Of a stretch of 64,000 nucleotides of DNA, positions 16,497 through 27,034 are shown in pieces. A model generated the notes under the pieces. It saw only the letters and a program-made list of their open reading frames with translations, was not told the DNA's origin and ran no database searches. Each line of letters begins with the position of its first letter. The stretch's first letter is position 1. A program made the position numbers and the translations under genes. This stretch comes from Burkholderiales bacterium (lineage in GTDB: Bacteria; Pseudomonadota; Gammaproteobacteria; Burkholderiales; Burkholderiaceae_E), in contig QEVL01000014.1 in NCBI GenBank assembly GCA_003577305.1, positions 1 through 64,000 on the forward strand, in the 5' to 3' direction.

Positions 16497-19400
16497 ATGA
16501 CCACACTCACCCGCGAGCTTCGCCGCTCGCTCGAAAACACCGTGCGAGCGGCGCGCCGCACCGCCGAGGCCGGCGCACGCAAGGTCATCGAGCAGCTTGC
16601 GGTGCACCACCATGAGCCCTGGCCGAGCATGACGCCGGCGCAGCGCGAGTTGCGCAATCGTCTGCGCGTGCATGGCAGGCAGCTCGGCGACCGGCGTGAC
16701 GACCGTCGTGGCGTGCAGGGCATCGATCGGCTGACGACCGAGTGCGCTTACGAGCATTGGCATCGGTTGTTGTTCGCCCGCTATCTGGCGGAGTGCGAAC
16801 TCCTCATCGAGCCGCAGTCTGGCGTTGCGATCTCGTTGGCAGAGTGCGAAGAGCTGGCCCGCGCCGAGGGGCGCGACTGGCTCGAGCTTGCCGCCGACTA
16901 CGCGCAGCGCATGCTGCCGCAGATCTTCCGCTACGGCGATCCAGTGCTCGAAGTGGCGCTTCCGCCGGAGACACGCTCGGCACTCGAAGACCTGATGAAG
17001 GCGCTGCCGCGCGACGTGTTCGTTGCTGACGATAGCCTCGGGTGGGTTTACCAGTACTGGCAGGCGGACCGGAAGGAAGAGGTCAACCGGTCGGAGAAGA
17101 AGATCGGGGCCGACGAGCTGCCGGCGGTGACGCAGTTGTTCACCGAGGACTACATGGTGCTCTTCCTGCTGCACAACACGCTGGGCGCGTGGTGGGCCTG
17201 GCCGTGTCGGCAACGAGCGAGGGCGAGCTGCGCGCGGCCTGCGCGGTCGGCGATGTCGAGTGGACCTACTTGCGCTTCGTGCGTGAAGAAGGGAAACCGT
17301 GGCGGCCGGCTGCCGGAACGTTCGAGGGATGGCCCAAGGCGTCCAGGGACATCACGCTGCTCGATCCTTGCATGGGCAGCGGGCATTTCCTGGTGTTCGC
17401 GCTGCCGATGCTCGCGGCGATGCGGGCTGCCGAAGAGCGGCTCTCGGCAGAAGCCGCCATCGAAGCCGTGCTTCGCGACAACCTGTTCGGGCTCGAGATC
17501 GACCCGCGCTGCACGCAGATCGCAGCGTTCAACCTGGCGCTGGCCGCGTGGCGGCGGATCGGCTACCGGCAACTTCCGTCACTGCACCTCGCCTGCTCGG
17601 GGCTATCGCTCGGCGTGTCCAAGGCCGAATGGTTGAAGCTTGCCGAGCGCGCCGCGCAGGCGCTGCCGCTGCCGCCGAAGAGGAATCTTTTCGGCACCGA
17701 GGACAACCTGTTCTCGGACGCGATGAAGCGGGGCTTCGAGCGGCTCTATGACCTCTTCGCGCGTGCGCCGTGGCTTGGCAGCCTGATCGACCCGCGTGCG
17801 GCCGGTGGTGATCTGGTCGAGCACAGCTTCAATGACCTGGAGCCGCTGCTCGCGCAGGTGATGGCCAAGGCTGAGACCGCAGAGCTCGCGGAGATGGCGG
17901 TCGCGGCGCAAGGGCTCGCGAAGGCGGCGCAGACTCTCGCCGGGCGCTTCACGCTGGTGGCGACCAATGTGCCGTATCTGGGCCGCGGGAAGCAGGACTA
18001 TGTGCTCAAGGACTACTGCGAGCGGCATCACCCCCAGGCGAAGGCCGATCTCGCGACCTGCTTCGTCGAACGCTGTCTGGCCTTCTGCGCCGAAGGCGGC
18101 AGCGCGGCGCTCGTCACCCCACAGAACTGGCTCTTCCTCGGCACCTACAAGAAGCTGCGCAAGCGGTTGCTGGAAGAGGCACGGTGGGAGGTGGTGGCGC
18201 GGCTGGGTCCGCGCGCATTCGAGACCATCACCGGCGAAGTCGTCAACGTTGCCCTGCTCGCCCTGAGCGGCCGGAGGGCGGGGGACGGAGATCGTTTCGC
18301 GGGGTGGGATGCGAGTGCGGGTGCAACGCCGGCAGAGAAGAACGAAGCGTTGCTGAGTGATTCTGTGCGTGTAGTTGTCCAAGCCGAGCAGCTTCGTAAC
18401 CCTGATGCCCGAATCACCTTCGATGCCCCATCGGCGTTGCCTTTGCTCGGTACCCGCGCTGACGCGTACCAAGGGCTTACCTCGGGGGACAACCCGAAGT
18501 TCATGCAGTCGTTCTGGGAGCAGCAGGCGCTCGGGGAAACATGGGAGCCAACTCAGAGTGCGAGTAATGTCGGGCCTTGGTCTAGCGGGAGAGAGCTGAT
18601 TCTGCGTTGGGAGCAAGGCTGCGGCGAACTTACCGAGGTCTTGGGTAATGGAGTGAAGGGGCGCCCAATCTGGGGACGTTTGGGGGTCGCGGTTGGTCAA
18701 ATGCGGACCTTGCCCACAGCGCCATATCTCGGCACGCCATACGATATGACATGTGCTGTAGTGGTCCCAGCTGTCTCAGACGATCTGCCCGCACTTTGGT
18801 CGTATTGCTCCTCGTCGCAGTTCCTGGAAGACGTACGTCGCGTTGATCAGAAGCTGAACGTCACAAACGCAACACTGGTCAAGGTTCCTTTTGACCTTGC
18901 TCACTGGAAACAGGTTGCTGCTCAGAGGTACCCGAACGGCCTGCCTAAACCGCATTCCGATGACCCGACGCAGTGGCTCTTCGACGGCCATCCGAAAGGC
19001 TCCGATGCCCCGCTGCAGGTCGCCGTCGTCCGCCTCGCCGGCTACTGCTGGCCGCGCCAGACCGGCTCCAGCTTCCCCGACTGCCCGGCCCTCGGTCTCG
19101 ACGGGCTTGAGAAACACGCGGACCACGACGGTATCGTTGCGTTGAACCCGGTCAAGGGCGAGCAGCCGGCTGCGGCGCGGCTGCTGGCGCTACATGCGGA
19201 TGCCTTCGACGGCGAATGGTCCGCCGCCAAACTCGATGGACTGCTCGCGCAGGTGGGCTTTACCAGCAAGACGCTCGACGACTGGCTGCGCGACGGTTTC
19301 TTCGAGCAGCACTGCGAGCTGTTCCACCAGCGGCCCTTCGTCTGGCACATCTGGGATGGCCGCCGCGACGGCTTCCATGCGCTGGTGAACTACCACCGCC

Positions 19401-19945
19401 TGGCTGCGCCGAACGGCGAGGGGCGGCGCACGCTGGAGAAGCTGCTGTACTCCTATCTCGGCGACTGGATCGACCGGCAGCGCGCCGACCAGAAGGCCGG
19501 CGTCGAAGGGGCGGATGCACGGGTCGCGGCGGCAGAGCATCTGAAGACAGAGTTGACGAACATCCTCGCCGGCGAGCCGCCGTACGACCTGTTCGTCCGC
19601 TGGAAGCCGCTCGCTGAGCAGCCGATCGGGTGGGAGCCGGACATCAACGATGGTGTGCGGATCAACATCCGACCCTTCATGACCGCGAAGCCTCTCGGTG
19701 CGCGCGCCAGGGGCGCCTGCATCCTGCGAACGACGCCCAAGATCAAGTGGGACAAGGACCGCGGCAAGGAGCCGCAGCGTGCGCGCGAGGAGTTCCCGTG
19801 GTTCTGGGGCTGGGATCCGGACAACAAGGATGACCAGAAGGACTTCGGTGGTCGCGGCAAGGAAGCGGACGGCAACCGGTGGAACGACCTGCACTACACG
19901 CGTGCCTTCAAGCAGGCCGCTCGCGACAGGAGGAAAGGCCCATGA
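16497..19945 (+). pseudogene. pglX: BREX adenine methyltransferase PglX, one frameshift
   Basis: PglX methylates an adenine in the BREX recognition site for self/non-self marking. The gene reads in one frame from 16497 to about 17190 (…EDYMVLFLLHNTLGAWWA) and in the next from about 17190 to the stop (GLAVSATSEGELRAAC, VEWTYLRFV). The sum is about 1149 codons, normal for PglX. The SAM motif DPCMGSGHFLVF (about base 17365) and the catalytic TNVPYLGRGK (about 17968; NVPY instead of NPPY, a variant I have seen in this family) are both in the downstream frame. No homopolymer marks the frameshift site. It may be a true lesion or a sequence error. The downstream gene starts inside the stop (ATGA, 19942-19945). 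Confidence 0.88.
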
Positions 19946-21144
19946 AGCCCTACACCGATGCCGAACTCGAAGCGATGCTCGCGGACCTAGAGTCGTACTG
20001 CGTCGAACGCAAGCAGTCGTTCAAGGGCGATGCGCCTAGAGAAGTGCGTGAGGCCATCTGCGAGTTTGCCAACGATCTGCCCGGTCATGGCGAACCGGGC
20101 GTGGTGTTCATCGGCGCACAAAACGACGGCACGCCGGTGGCGGACTTCGAAGTCTCCGACGATTTGCTGCTCCAGCTCTCGGGCATCAAGAACGAGGGTC
20201 AGGTCGTCCCGCCCCCGACGCTGCTGGTCGAGAAGCGACATCTGTGCGGCCACGATCTGGCTGTGGTGACCGTCTGGCCGTGCGACTCGCCGCCCGTGCG
20301 ATTCAAGCAGCGCATCCATGTTCGCTGGGGGCCGCGCCGCGGCCTGGCCAGCGCGCAGGACGAACGCATCCTGAACGAGCGTCGCCGGCACCGGGACCGG
20401 CCCTTCGACGTGCAGCCGGTCGCGGATGCCATGCTCGATGAGCTGGATCGCCTGCGCTTCGAGCAGGAGTACCTGCCCGCAGTGGTTGCGCGGGACGTCC
20501 TGGCCGCCAACGAGCGAAGCTACGAGCAACGGCTTGCGGCGACCAAACTCGTGCTGAGCGATGCCGAGCCGCGGCCCACCGTGCTCGGTCTGCTGGTGAT
20601 CGGCAAGTCGCCGGCCGACTGGCTGCCCGGGGCCTATACAAAGTTCCTCAGACTCGCAGGCAATGACCTTACGGCGCCGATAGCCGACGAAGAGTCGATC
20701 CACGGCACCGTCGCCGACCAGATCCGTCGGCTGGAAGAGAAGCTGGAAGCACACAACCTGCGCGGCGTTCGCTTCGCCGACACGGCGCAGGAGTCACGCA
20801 ACGAGGCGTATCCGATGGATGCGCTGCGGCAGCTCGTGCGCAACGCGTACATGCACCGGAGCTACGAGGCCACGAATGCCCCGGTGCGCGTGTATTGGTT
20901 CGACGACCGCATCGAGATCCACAACCCGGGCGGGCCTTTCGGGAGCGTGACGCCGGAGAACTTCGGCCAGCCGGGCATCACCGATTACCGCAACCCCAAC
21001 CTCGCCGAGGCGCTGCGCGCGCTGGGCTATGTGCAGCGATTCGGCGCCGGCATCGCGATCGCACGCAAGGCCCTGGGGCAGCGGCTGCGCTTCGAGGTGC
21101 AGCTGGGCTTCGTCGCTGCCATTGTCGCCGGGGAGCAACCATGA
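19942..21144 (+). CDS. AlbA_2 / HATPase_c_4-type ATP-binding protein embedded in BREX operon
   Basis: The 400-aa protein has an N-terminal AlbA_2 (Schlafen-like) domain: ESYCVERKQSFKGDAPREVR, VVFIGAQNDGTPV and VRFKQRIHVRWGPRRGLAS. The C-terminal part is of the RecG-like/HATPase_c_4 kind: YPMDALRQLVRNAYMHRSYE, FDDRIEIHNPGGPFG and ALGYVQRFGAGIAIARKAL. Such proteins occur as presumed regulators or effectors in defence islands. It is not one of the six core type 1 BREX genes. Overlap with pglX (4 nt) and with the ParA-type gene (4 nt) shows it is expressed as part of the operon. Confidence 0.82.
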   Translation: MKPYTDAELEAMLADLESYCVERKQSFKGDAPREVREAICEFANDLPGHGEPGVVFIGAQNDGTPVADFEVSDDLLLQLSGIKNEGQVVPPPTLLVEKRHLCGHDLAVVTVWPCDSPPVRFKQRIHVRWGPRRGLASAQDERILNERRRHRDRPFDVQPVADAMLDELDRLRFEQEYLPAVVARDVLAANERSYEQRLAATKLVLSDAEPRPTVLGLLVIGKSPADWLPGAYTKFLRLAGNDLTAPIADEESIHGTVADQIRRLEEKLEAHNLRGVRFADTAQESRNEAYPMDALRQLVRNAYMHRSYEATNAPVRVYWFDDRIEIHNPGGPFGSVTPENFGQPGITDYRNPNLAEALRALGYVQRFGAGIAIARKALGQRLRFEVQLGFVAAIVAGEQP

Positions 21145-22118
21145 TCAGCATCGCCTTCTTCAACAACAAGGGCGGTGTCGGCAAGACCTCGCTCGTCTAT
21201 CACACCGCCTGGATGTTCGCGGAACTCGGCTACCGGGTGCTGGCCGTGGACCTCGACCCGCAGTCGAATCTGTCGATCATGGCGTTGGACGAAGACCGGC
21301 TCGAAGCGCTGTGGCCCGATGACGATCATCCTCAGACGCTGCACGGCGCGGTGGCGCCGCTCTTCGGTGGCACGGGCGATGTTCGGCCGGCGCACGTCGA
21401 GTCGCTGGCGGGCGGGCTCGGCTTGCTCGTCGGCGATCTGGCGCTGTCGCGAATCGAGGATGATCTATCGACGGAATGGCCTCGCTGTCTCGAAGGGCGC
21501 GAGCGGGCATTCCGCGTCACCACTGCGTTCTGGCGCGTGATACGGAGCGCAGCGCAGCAGCACGGGGCAGATCTCGTACTGATCGACGTGGGGCCCAACC
21601 TCGGTGCCATCAACCGTGCCGCGCTCGTGGCGTCCAGTCACGTGGTGGTACCCGTGGCCCCGGACCTCTTCTCCCTGCAAGGCCTGAAGAACCTGGGACC
21701 GACCTTGCGTCAGTGGCGAGCCACCTGGCAGCAAGCCTTGGCCAAGGCCCCGAGCGCGCTCGGTGAAATGCCACAAGGTCGGATGGCTCCAGTCGGCTAT
21801 GTGTTGATGCAGCATGCTGAGCGCTTGGGTCGACCGACCAAGGCTTATGCCAAGTGGCAGGGGCGGCTGCTCGGTGGCTATAGGCAAAGCGTGCTGGATC
21901 AGGCAGGAGCGGCCACGACGCCGGACCCGAACCAGATCCAACGCATCAAGCACTACCGCAGCCTGATGCCGATGGCCATGGAGGCGCGCAAGCCGATGTT
22001 CGACCTGACCAGCGCCGATGGCGCGATCGGCGCGCACCAGACCAACGTACAGCAGTGCCGCGCTGATTTCGAGGCGCTGTGCCGCGAAATCGCGCGTCGC
22101 GTGGGGTGCGTGAAGTGA
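21141..22118 (+). CDS. ParA/MinD-type ATPase embedded in BREX operon
   Basis: The 325-aa protein has the deviant Walker A of ParA proteins (NNKGGVGKTSLVYHTAWMF, residues 8-26), the switch region VLAVDLDPQSNLSIM and the Walker B-like segment DLVLIDVGPNLGAINRAAL. These support an ATP-dependent dimer switch. No ParB-like partner is near, so a plasmid-partition role is unlikely here. It overlaps its upstream neighbour (ATGA) and pglZ (GTGA at 22115-22118). The gene pair AlbA_2-ParA between pglX and pglZ is the unusual feature of this BREX locus. Confidence 0.88.
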   Translation: MISIAFFNNKGGVGKTSLVYHTAWMFAELGYRVLAVDLDPQSNLSIMALDEDRLEALWPDDDHPQTLHGAVAPLFGGTGDVRPAHVESLAGGLGLLVGDLALSRIEDDLSTEWPRCLEGRERAFRVTTAFWRVIRSAAQQHGADLVLIDVGPNLGAINRAALVASSHVVVPVAPDLFSLQGLKNLGPTLRQWRATWQQALAKAPSALGEMPQGRMAPVGYVLMQHAERLGRPTKAYAKWQGRLLGGYRQSVLDQAGAATTPDPNQIQRIKHYRSLMPMAMEARKPMFDLTSADGAIGAHQTNVQQCRADFEALCREIARRVGCVK

Positions 22119-24414
22119 ACGCGTCGGGTGAGCGACGAACTCTCGTCGACGCGCTGCTTGCCTCGCTCGCCGCGGCGATGCGCTCACCCGAGGGCGTTGC
22201 CGATCCCGTCGCGTTGCTGTGGACCGATGCAGACGGTCAGTGGCGGCCGCTCCTACCGGCCCTTCAGAAGGCTTGCGCGCACCTGTATGTCCTGGGCGAG
22301 TACGCCCCTGCGCAGCGCACCGGGCCTGTCATCTGGCTCAAGTGCGTCGTCGACCGGACGCTGCCCGACCTGGCGCCACCGCCCGGCACCGTGCCCATCC
22401 TGTACTTGCCTGGCGTCAGCCGGCAGGAGCTGCGCGCGGGCGGAGATTGCCCCGATCTGCTCCACCCGTTGATCGAGCTTCAGTACCGCGGCGCCGTCTG
22501 GCACCAGAAGAACGGTCGGGATTGGACGGTGGAGGCGTTCATGACCTCGGAGGCGGCGTTGGGTCTCGACCTGTCGCTGGACATGCGAACCCGCGAGGCG
22601 CTGATGCGCGCGCTGCCAGTGCTGGCTACCGAGCCCATTGCACCGCTCAGAGGGCGCCGACTGGATGCGGACGACTTCGACCGCCTTTCGGTGGGCGATC
22701 CCGTGCGTGATCTGCTGGGCTGGATGTCGGAGCCTGAAGCTTTCCAGGCGCGTTGCGACGCCCCCAGGTGGGAGGCGTTCAGGAACATCTGCGGCCGCGA
22801 GTTCGGTTTCGACCCCGACAAGGACGGCCCGGCGCGGGCGGGCGACCTGATGCTCAATGGCAACGGCAAGTGGGAAGACGTCTGGCGCCGGTTCCGCGAT
22901 GCCCCACGCGGCTACCCCGGCGTCACCGAGCTGCTTCGCCACGCTACGCCGCGTGATCTGCTCGTTGACCGAGCGCGCCAGCCGCAGGTGAACGACGAGC
23001 AGGAGGCTCAGCTCCGGTATGCGTTGGAGGCGGCGGTGGCCATGCCGAGAACCGCGATCGGCGCTCCTGGGTTTGGGCTGACCTCGGCTACAGCACGATG
23101 GCGCACGCGCTGGAGCCCCTGGCACGGCTCGCAACCTTGGCACGCTCTGCGTTGGGCGGTGTATCGCTGGCGGCGATGGCGGCGGACTATGCCACCGAGG
23201 GTTGGCGCTGCGATCGAGCTGCGCTCGATGCGATGAGCCACGCGAAGGCGCCTTCAGACAACGCACTTGTCGCAAAGGTGGTGCGCTCGCTCTACGCACC
23301 GTGGCTGGACAAGTCCGCCCGCAAGTTCCAGGAGCTTGCCAGCCAGAACGAAGCCGAGTACCGCCAGCTGGTCTCCGGCGTGAAGGCGGAGCCGGAGACG
23401 TGCCTGGTTTTCGCCGACGGTCTGCGATTCGATGTCGCCGGCATGCTTCAGGAACGGTTGGAGCAACGTGGGCTAAGGGTGAAGCTTGGGCATCGCCTCG
23501 CGCCGTTCCCCACGGTCACTGCCACGGCCAAGCCGATCGCCTCGCCGGCCTATGCGGCGTGTGAAGGCGCCGCATCGGCCGAGGATTTCAACCCGGTGCT
23601 TGCGGCCAGCAAGCAACTGGTGAATACCTCGCGCCTGCGCGACGAGATGGCTCGTCAGGGTGTCGAGATCCTGGATGCTGACGAGACGACGCTGGCTGCC
23701 AACACCGAAAAGGGTGGCTGGACGGAGATCGGGCGTCTGGACGAGATGGGCCATTCGCTGGGGTCTTCGCTTGTGCGACACATCGATGTCGAGATCGAGG
23801 CGATCGCCGATCGCGTCTCGGCCTTGCTCGGCACGGGGTGGACGCGCGTTCGTGTGGTGACTGACCACGGCTGGTTGCTGGTGCCGGGCGGCATGCCCAA
23901 GGTGGAGTTGCCGGCTCACCTGGTCGCCACCAAGTGGGCGCGGTGTGCCTCCGTGCACGGCGAGTCCAGCCCGGACGTGCCCACGTTCGGGTGGTTCTGG
24001 AACGCCCACGCACGCATCGCGTCGCCGCCAGGTATTGGCTCGTTCATCGTCAATACGGAATACGCCCATGGCGGAGTCAGCCCGCAGGAGTGCGTCGTGC
24101 CCGACATGCTGGTGGAGCAGGGCGAGGTCGCGTTGAAGGCGCAGATCACCGAGATCAGCTGGCGGGGCATGCGTTGCCGGGTCGTCGTTGACACGAACGC
24201 CGCCGGACTGCGCGTCGAACTTCGACGCAACTGGAAGCAGGCCGATCCGGAAGGGCAGCGCATCGCCACGGCCAAGGATCTTGGCAGCAACGGTCAAGCG
24301 AGCCTGGCCGTCGAGCGCGACGACTACGAGGGAACGGCGGCGATGGCCGTGGTCCTCGATGCAACGGGACGGGTGCTCGACTATCGGCCCACGACGATTG
24401 GAGAAGGGCAATGA
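22115..24414 (+). pseudogene. pglZ: BREX alkaline-phosphatase-superfamily protein PglZ, one frameshift
   Basis: PglZ is a core BREX protein with an alkaline-phosphatase-like domain. The N-terminal part reads from the GTG at 22115 in one frame to about 23030. The remainder reads in another frame, from about 23041 (DRRSWVWADLGYSTMAHALE) to the TGA at 24414. The phosphatase-like domain with FADGLRFDVAGMLQERLE (about 23410) and VVTDHGWLLVPGGMP (about 23860) is in the second frame. The two parts together make about 766 codons, near the usual size. Like pglX the gene is broken as sequenced, with the join between 23020 and 23050. Confidence 0.88.
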
Positions 24415-26465
24415 GCATGGAATTGGATGCGCTGGACAGGCTCGCGGCGTCGGCCTTCGACGGCTACCTGGTTCGCAAGGACCTCGTGCGCAAGTACTCG
24501 CGCCAGTACCCGGTGCCGACCTACGTCGTCGAGTTCCTGCTGGGCCGCTACTGCGCGAGCGTCGACGAGAACGAGATCAACGAGGGTCTGCAGATCGTCG
24601 AGAAGCAGCTGAAGGATCGCACGGTGCGCACCGGCGAGGAGGAGCTGTTCAAGGCGCGCGCCAAGGAAACCGGGTCGGTCAAGCTGATCGACATTGTTCG
24701 CGCCCGGCTCGACGCGAAGAACGACTGTTACCTGGCCGAGCTGCCCAGCCTTGCGCTGCGCGATGTCCGAATCGAAGACCAGACGGTCCGGGACAACGAG
24801 CGCATGCTGACCGATGGTTTCTACGCGGAAGTGACGCTGAGCTACGACGGCGTCATTGCCCAGCAGACGGGAGGGCGGCCGTTCAAGGTGGACGCTCTGC
24901 GGCCAATCCAGATGTCGAAGTCGGATGTGCTGGATGTGCTCATGAAGGCGCGGCAGACCTTCTCTGTCGCGGAATGGATCGACTTCCTGCTGCGCTCGAT
25001 CGGCCTGGAAGCGTCGGCGCTCTCCCATCGCGCCAAGAAGGTCGTCCTCCTGCGGATGGTGCCGTTCGTCGAGCGGAACTACAACATGGTCGAGCTTGGC
25101 CCCCGCGGAACGGGCAAGAGCCACCTGTTCCAGCAAATCTCGCCGTACTCGCACCTGATTTCCGGCGGCAAGGCGACGGTGGCGAAGATGTTCGTCAACA
25201 ACTCGACGGGGCAAAGAGGCCTGGTCTGCCAGTACGACGTGGTCTGCTTCGACGAGGTATCGGGCATCTCGTTCGATCAGAAGGACGGCGTCAACATCAT
25301 GAAGGGCTACATGGCCTCCGGCCAGTTCAGCCGCGGCAAGGAGAACATTCGCGCCGACGGCAGCCTCGTCATGGTCGGCAACCTGGACGTGGACGTCGAG
25401 CAGCAGCAGCGAGTCGGACATCTGCTGAGCCCGCTGCCCCCGGAGATGCGCAACGACACGGCCTTCATGGACCGCCTGCATGCCTATGTGCCTGGATGGG
25501 ATTTCCCGAAGCTGAACCCGACCGAGCACGTGACTGACCATTTCGGCCTCGTCAGCGACTTCCTCAGCGAATGCTGGGACCGGCTGCGCGCTGGAAACCG
25601 TGTGTCCGTCATGCAAAGCCGGGTGCATCTCGGTGGCGCGCTGAGTGGGCGTGACATCGAGGCCGTGAACAAGACGGTCAGCGGCTTGGCCAAGCTCTTG
25701 TTCCCGGACCCCCAGATGCCAGTCTCGGACGAGGACCTCGAGTGGATGGTGCGCCTGGCGCTGGAGTCCCGTCGGAGGGTCAAAGAGCAACAGCGGCGGG
25801 TGTTCAAGAGCGAGTTCCGCAACACCCACTTCAGCTACATCCTCGGTCCCGAGGGCGTCGAGCAGTTCGTGTCAACGCCCGAACTGCATAGCGACGAGGC
25901 AATCGAAACGGACCCGCTACCACCTGGACAGGTCTGGGGTGCGAACCCGGGATCAGGGGAAACGGGCGCGGGGCTCTACCGGATCGAAGTCACATGCGGA
26001 CGAGGCAGCGGCGTCAAGATCCTCAACCAGCCCACGCCACCCGCCTTTCGCGAAAGTGTCAAGGTCGGCGAGCAGAACCTCTACACGCGCTCGAAGGAGC
26101 TTGTCGGCGACCGCAATCCGCGCGAGGAGGAGTTCTCGGTCCAGATGCGCGCGATGGACTCGGACAAGGCAGGGGCGGGCCTGGGTCTTCCCGTGCTGGT
26201 TGCACTGTGCGGTTCGCTGCTCAACAAGAACACGCGAGGTGGAACCGTGGTCGTCGGGGCGCTGAACCTCGGCGGATCGGTCGAGTTGATCCCCAACGCG
26301 GCGCGGATCGTCGAACTCGCGATCGACAAGCAAGCGCAGACGATCCTCATGCCGGTCGCTGCCCGCCGCCAGTTGAACGATTTGCCCGACGACCTGTGGA
26401 CGAAGATCAGCATCGAGTTCTACAAGGACTCGGCTGACGCTGTGTTCAAGGCGCTGGTGGAGTGA
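24411..26465 (+). CDS. brxL: BREX Lon-like AAA+ protein BrxL
   Basis: Last gene of the operon; the 684-aa protein begins at ATG 24411 (overlap with pglZ stop). The AAA+ core has Walker A LGPRGTGKSHLFQQI (about 226-240) and Walker B VVCFDEVSGISF. The C-terminus is Lon-like (MRAMDSDKAGAGLGLPVLVA, about 580-600; GALNLGGSVELIPNAARIV), but the positions of the Lon catalytic Ser and Lys appear to be Ala (AGAG) and Val (GGSVE). That suits BrxL acting as a ring ATPase on DNA rather than a protease. Presence of brxL defines a type 1-like BREX. Confidence 0.92.
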   Translation: MSMELDALDRLAASAFDGYLVRKDLVRKYSRQYPVPTYVVEFLLGRYCASVDENEINEGLQIVEKQLKDRTVRTGEEELFKARAKETGSVKLIDIVRARLDAKNDCYLAELPSLALRDVRIEDQTVRDNERMLTDGFYAEVTLSYDGVIAQQTGGRPFKVDALRPIQMSKSDVLDVLMKARQTFSVAEWIDFLLRSIGLEASALSHRAKKVVLLRMVPFVERNYNMVELGPRGTGKSHLFQQISPYSHLISGGKATVAKMFVNNSTGQRGLVCQYDVVCFDEVSGISFDQKDGVNIMKGYMASGQFSRGKENIRADGSLVMVGNLDVDVEQQQRVGHLLSPLPPEMRNDTAFMDRLHAYVPGWDFPKLNPTEHVTDHFGLVSDFLSECWDRLRAGNRVSVMQSRVHLGGALSGRDIEAVNKTVSGLAKLLFPDPQMPVSDEDLEWMVRLALESRRRVKEQQRRVFKSEFRNTHFSYILGPEGVEQFVSTPELHSDEAIETDPLPPGQVWGANPGSGETGAGLYRIEVTCGRGSGVKILNQPTPPAFRESVKVGEQNLYTRSKELVGDRNPREEEFSVQMRAMDSDKAGAGLGLPVLVALCGSLLNKNTRGGTVVVGALNLGGSVELIPNAARIVELAIDKQAQTILMPVAARRQLNDLPDDLWTKISIEFYKDSADAVFKALVE

Positions 26466-26619
26466 GGCGCGTCGTCTTTGCACTGGGCGAAAGGAAAGTT
26501 GGAGCCGATTGAGATACTTGAGTACCTGTTCGGCTTCGACTACCTCGCTCTACAGGGTTCTGGTCAAGCGTATCAAGAAGGCAAAGGAACAGTGTCGGGT
26601 GATCATAGTCATGCGCAAC
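26466..26619. other. Junction between BREX operon and catabolic operon
   Basis: This 154-bp stretch has lower GC than its surroundings and no gene I can support. A short open frame ending at about 26632 is too short to judge. The serine hydrolase gene coming from the right loses its homology here, so this is the right-hand edge of the BREX insertion. Confidence 0.5.
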
Positions 26620-26901
26620 TCACGACCTGATGAACTTGCCGAATTCCGGGAAGATCGACGCGGCCGGCGTGTCCGGGTCGAGCTTGCCGCGGCCCATCAG
26701 GATCATCGCCGCCGTGCTTCCGACGGCCTTGGTCATCGAGAAGATGCGGAACACCGTGTCGACACTTGCCGGCACGCCGGCGCGAGCGTCGCTGGCCGCA
26801 CCCGACCAGGTTACGCCGCCCGAGTTGCCAGTCATCCCGACGACGAAAGGCACCTGGTTCGCGGCCACGACGTCGGCAAGGATTCGTTCGAGTTCGGTCA
26901 T
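26620..26901 (-). pseudogene. Beta-lactamase-related serine hydrolase, N-terminal fragment
   Basis: The 93-aa frame begins normally (ATG with GGAGACG upstream). It shows the start of the class C beta-lactamase/esterase family: VPFVVGMTGNSGGVTWSGAA and VFRIFSMTKAVGSTAAMIL with the SxxK nucleophile motif (SMTK). The protein then stops after PEFGKF, whereas family members are about 380-400 aa. The C-terminal three quarters, including the Tyr motif, are missing. It follows the ABC ATPase genes on the same strand with a 133-bp gap and was probably the last gene of that operon. Confidence 0.8.
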
Positions 26902-27034
26902 GTCATCGTCTCCGTTCGCTGTTTCATCGAATAGTTACGGGCCTTCGCTCGCCCGTCGAACGCCGGCCGGCACGGGCGCGGCGATCGCGCCCGCCGCTGC
27001 ACCGGCCCGACGCGCGAGCCGCACCGGCGCTGCG

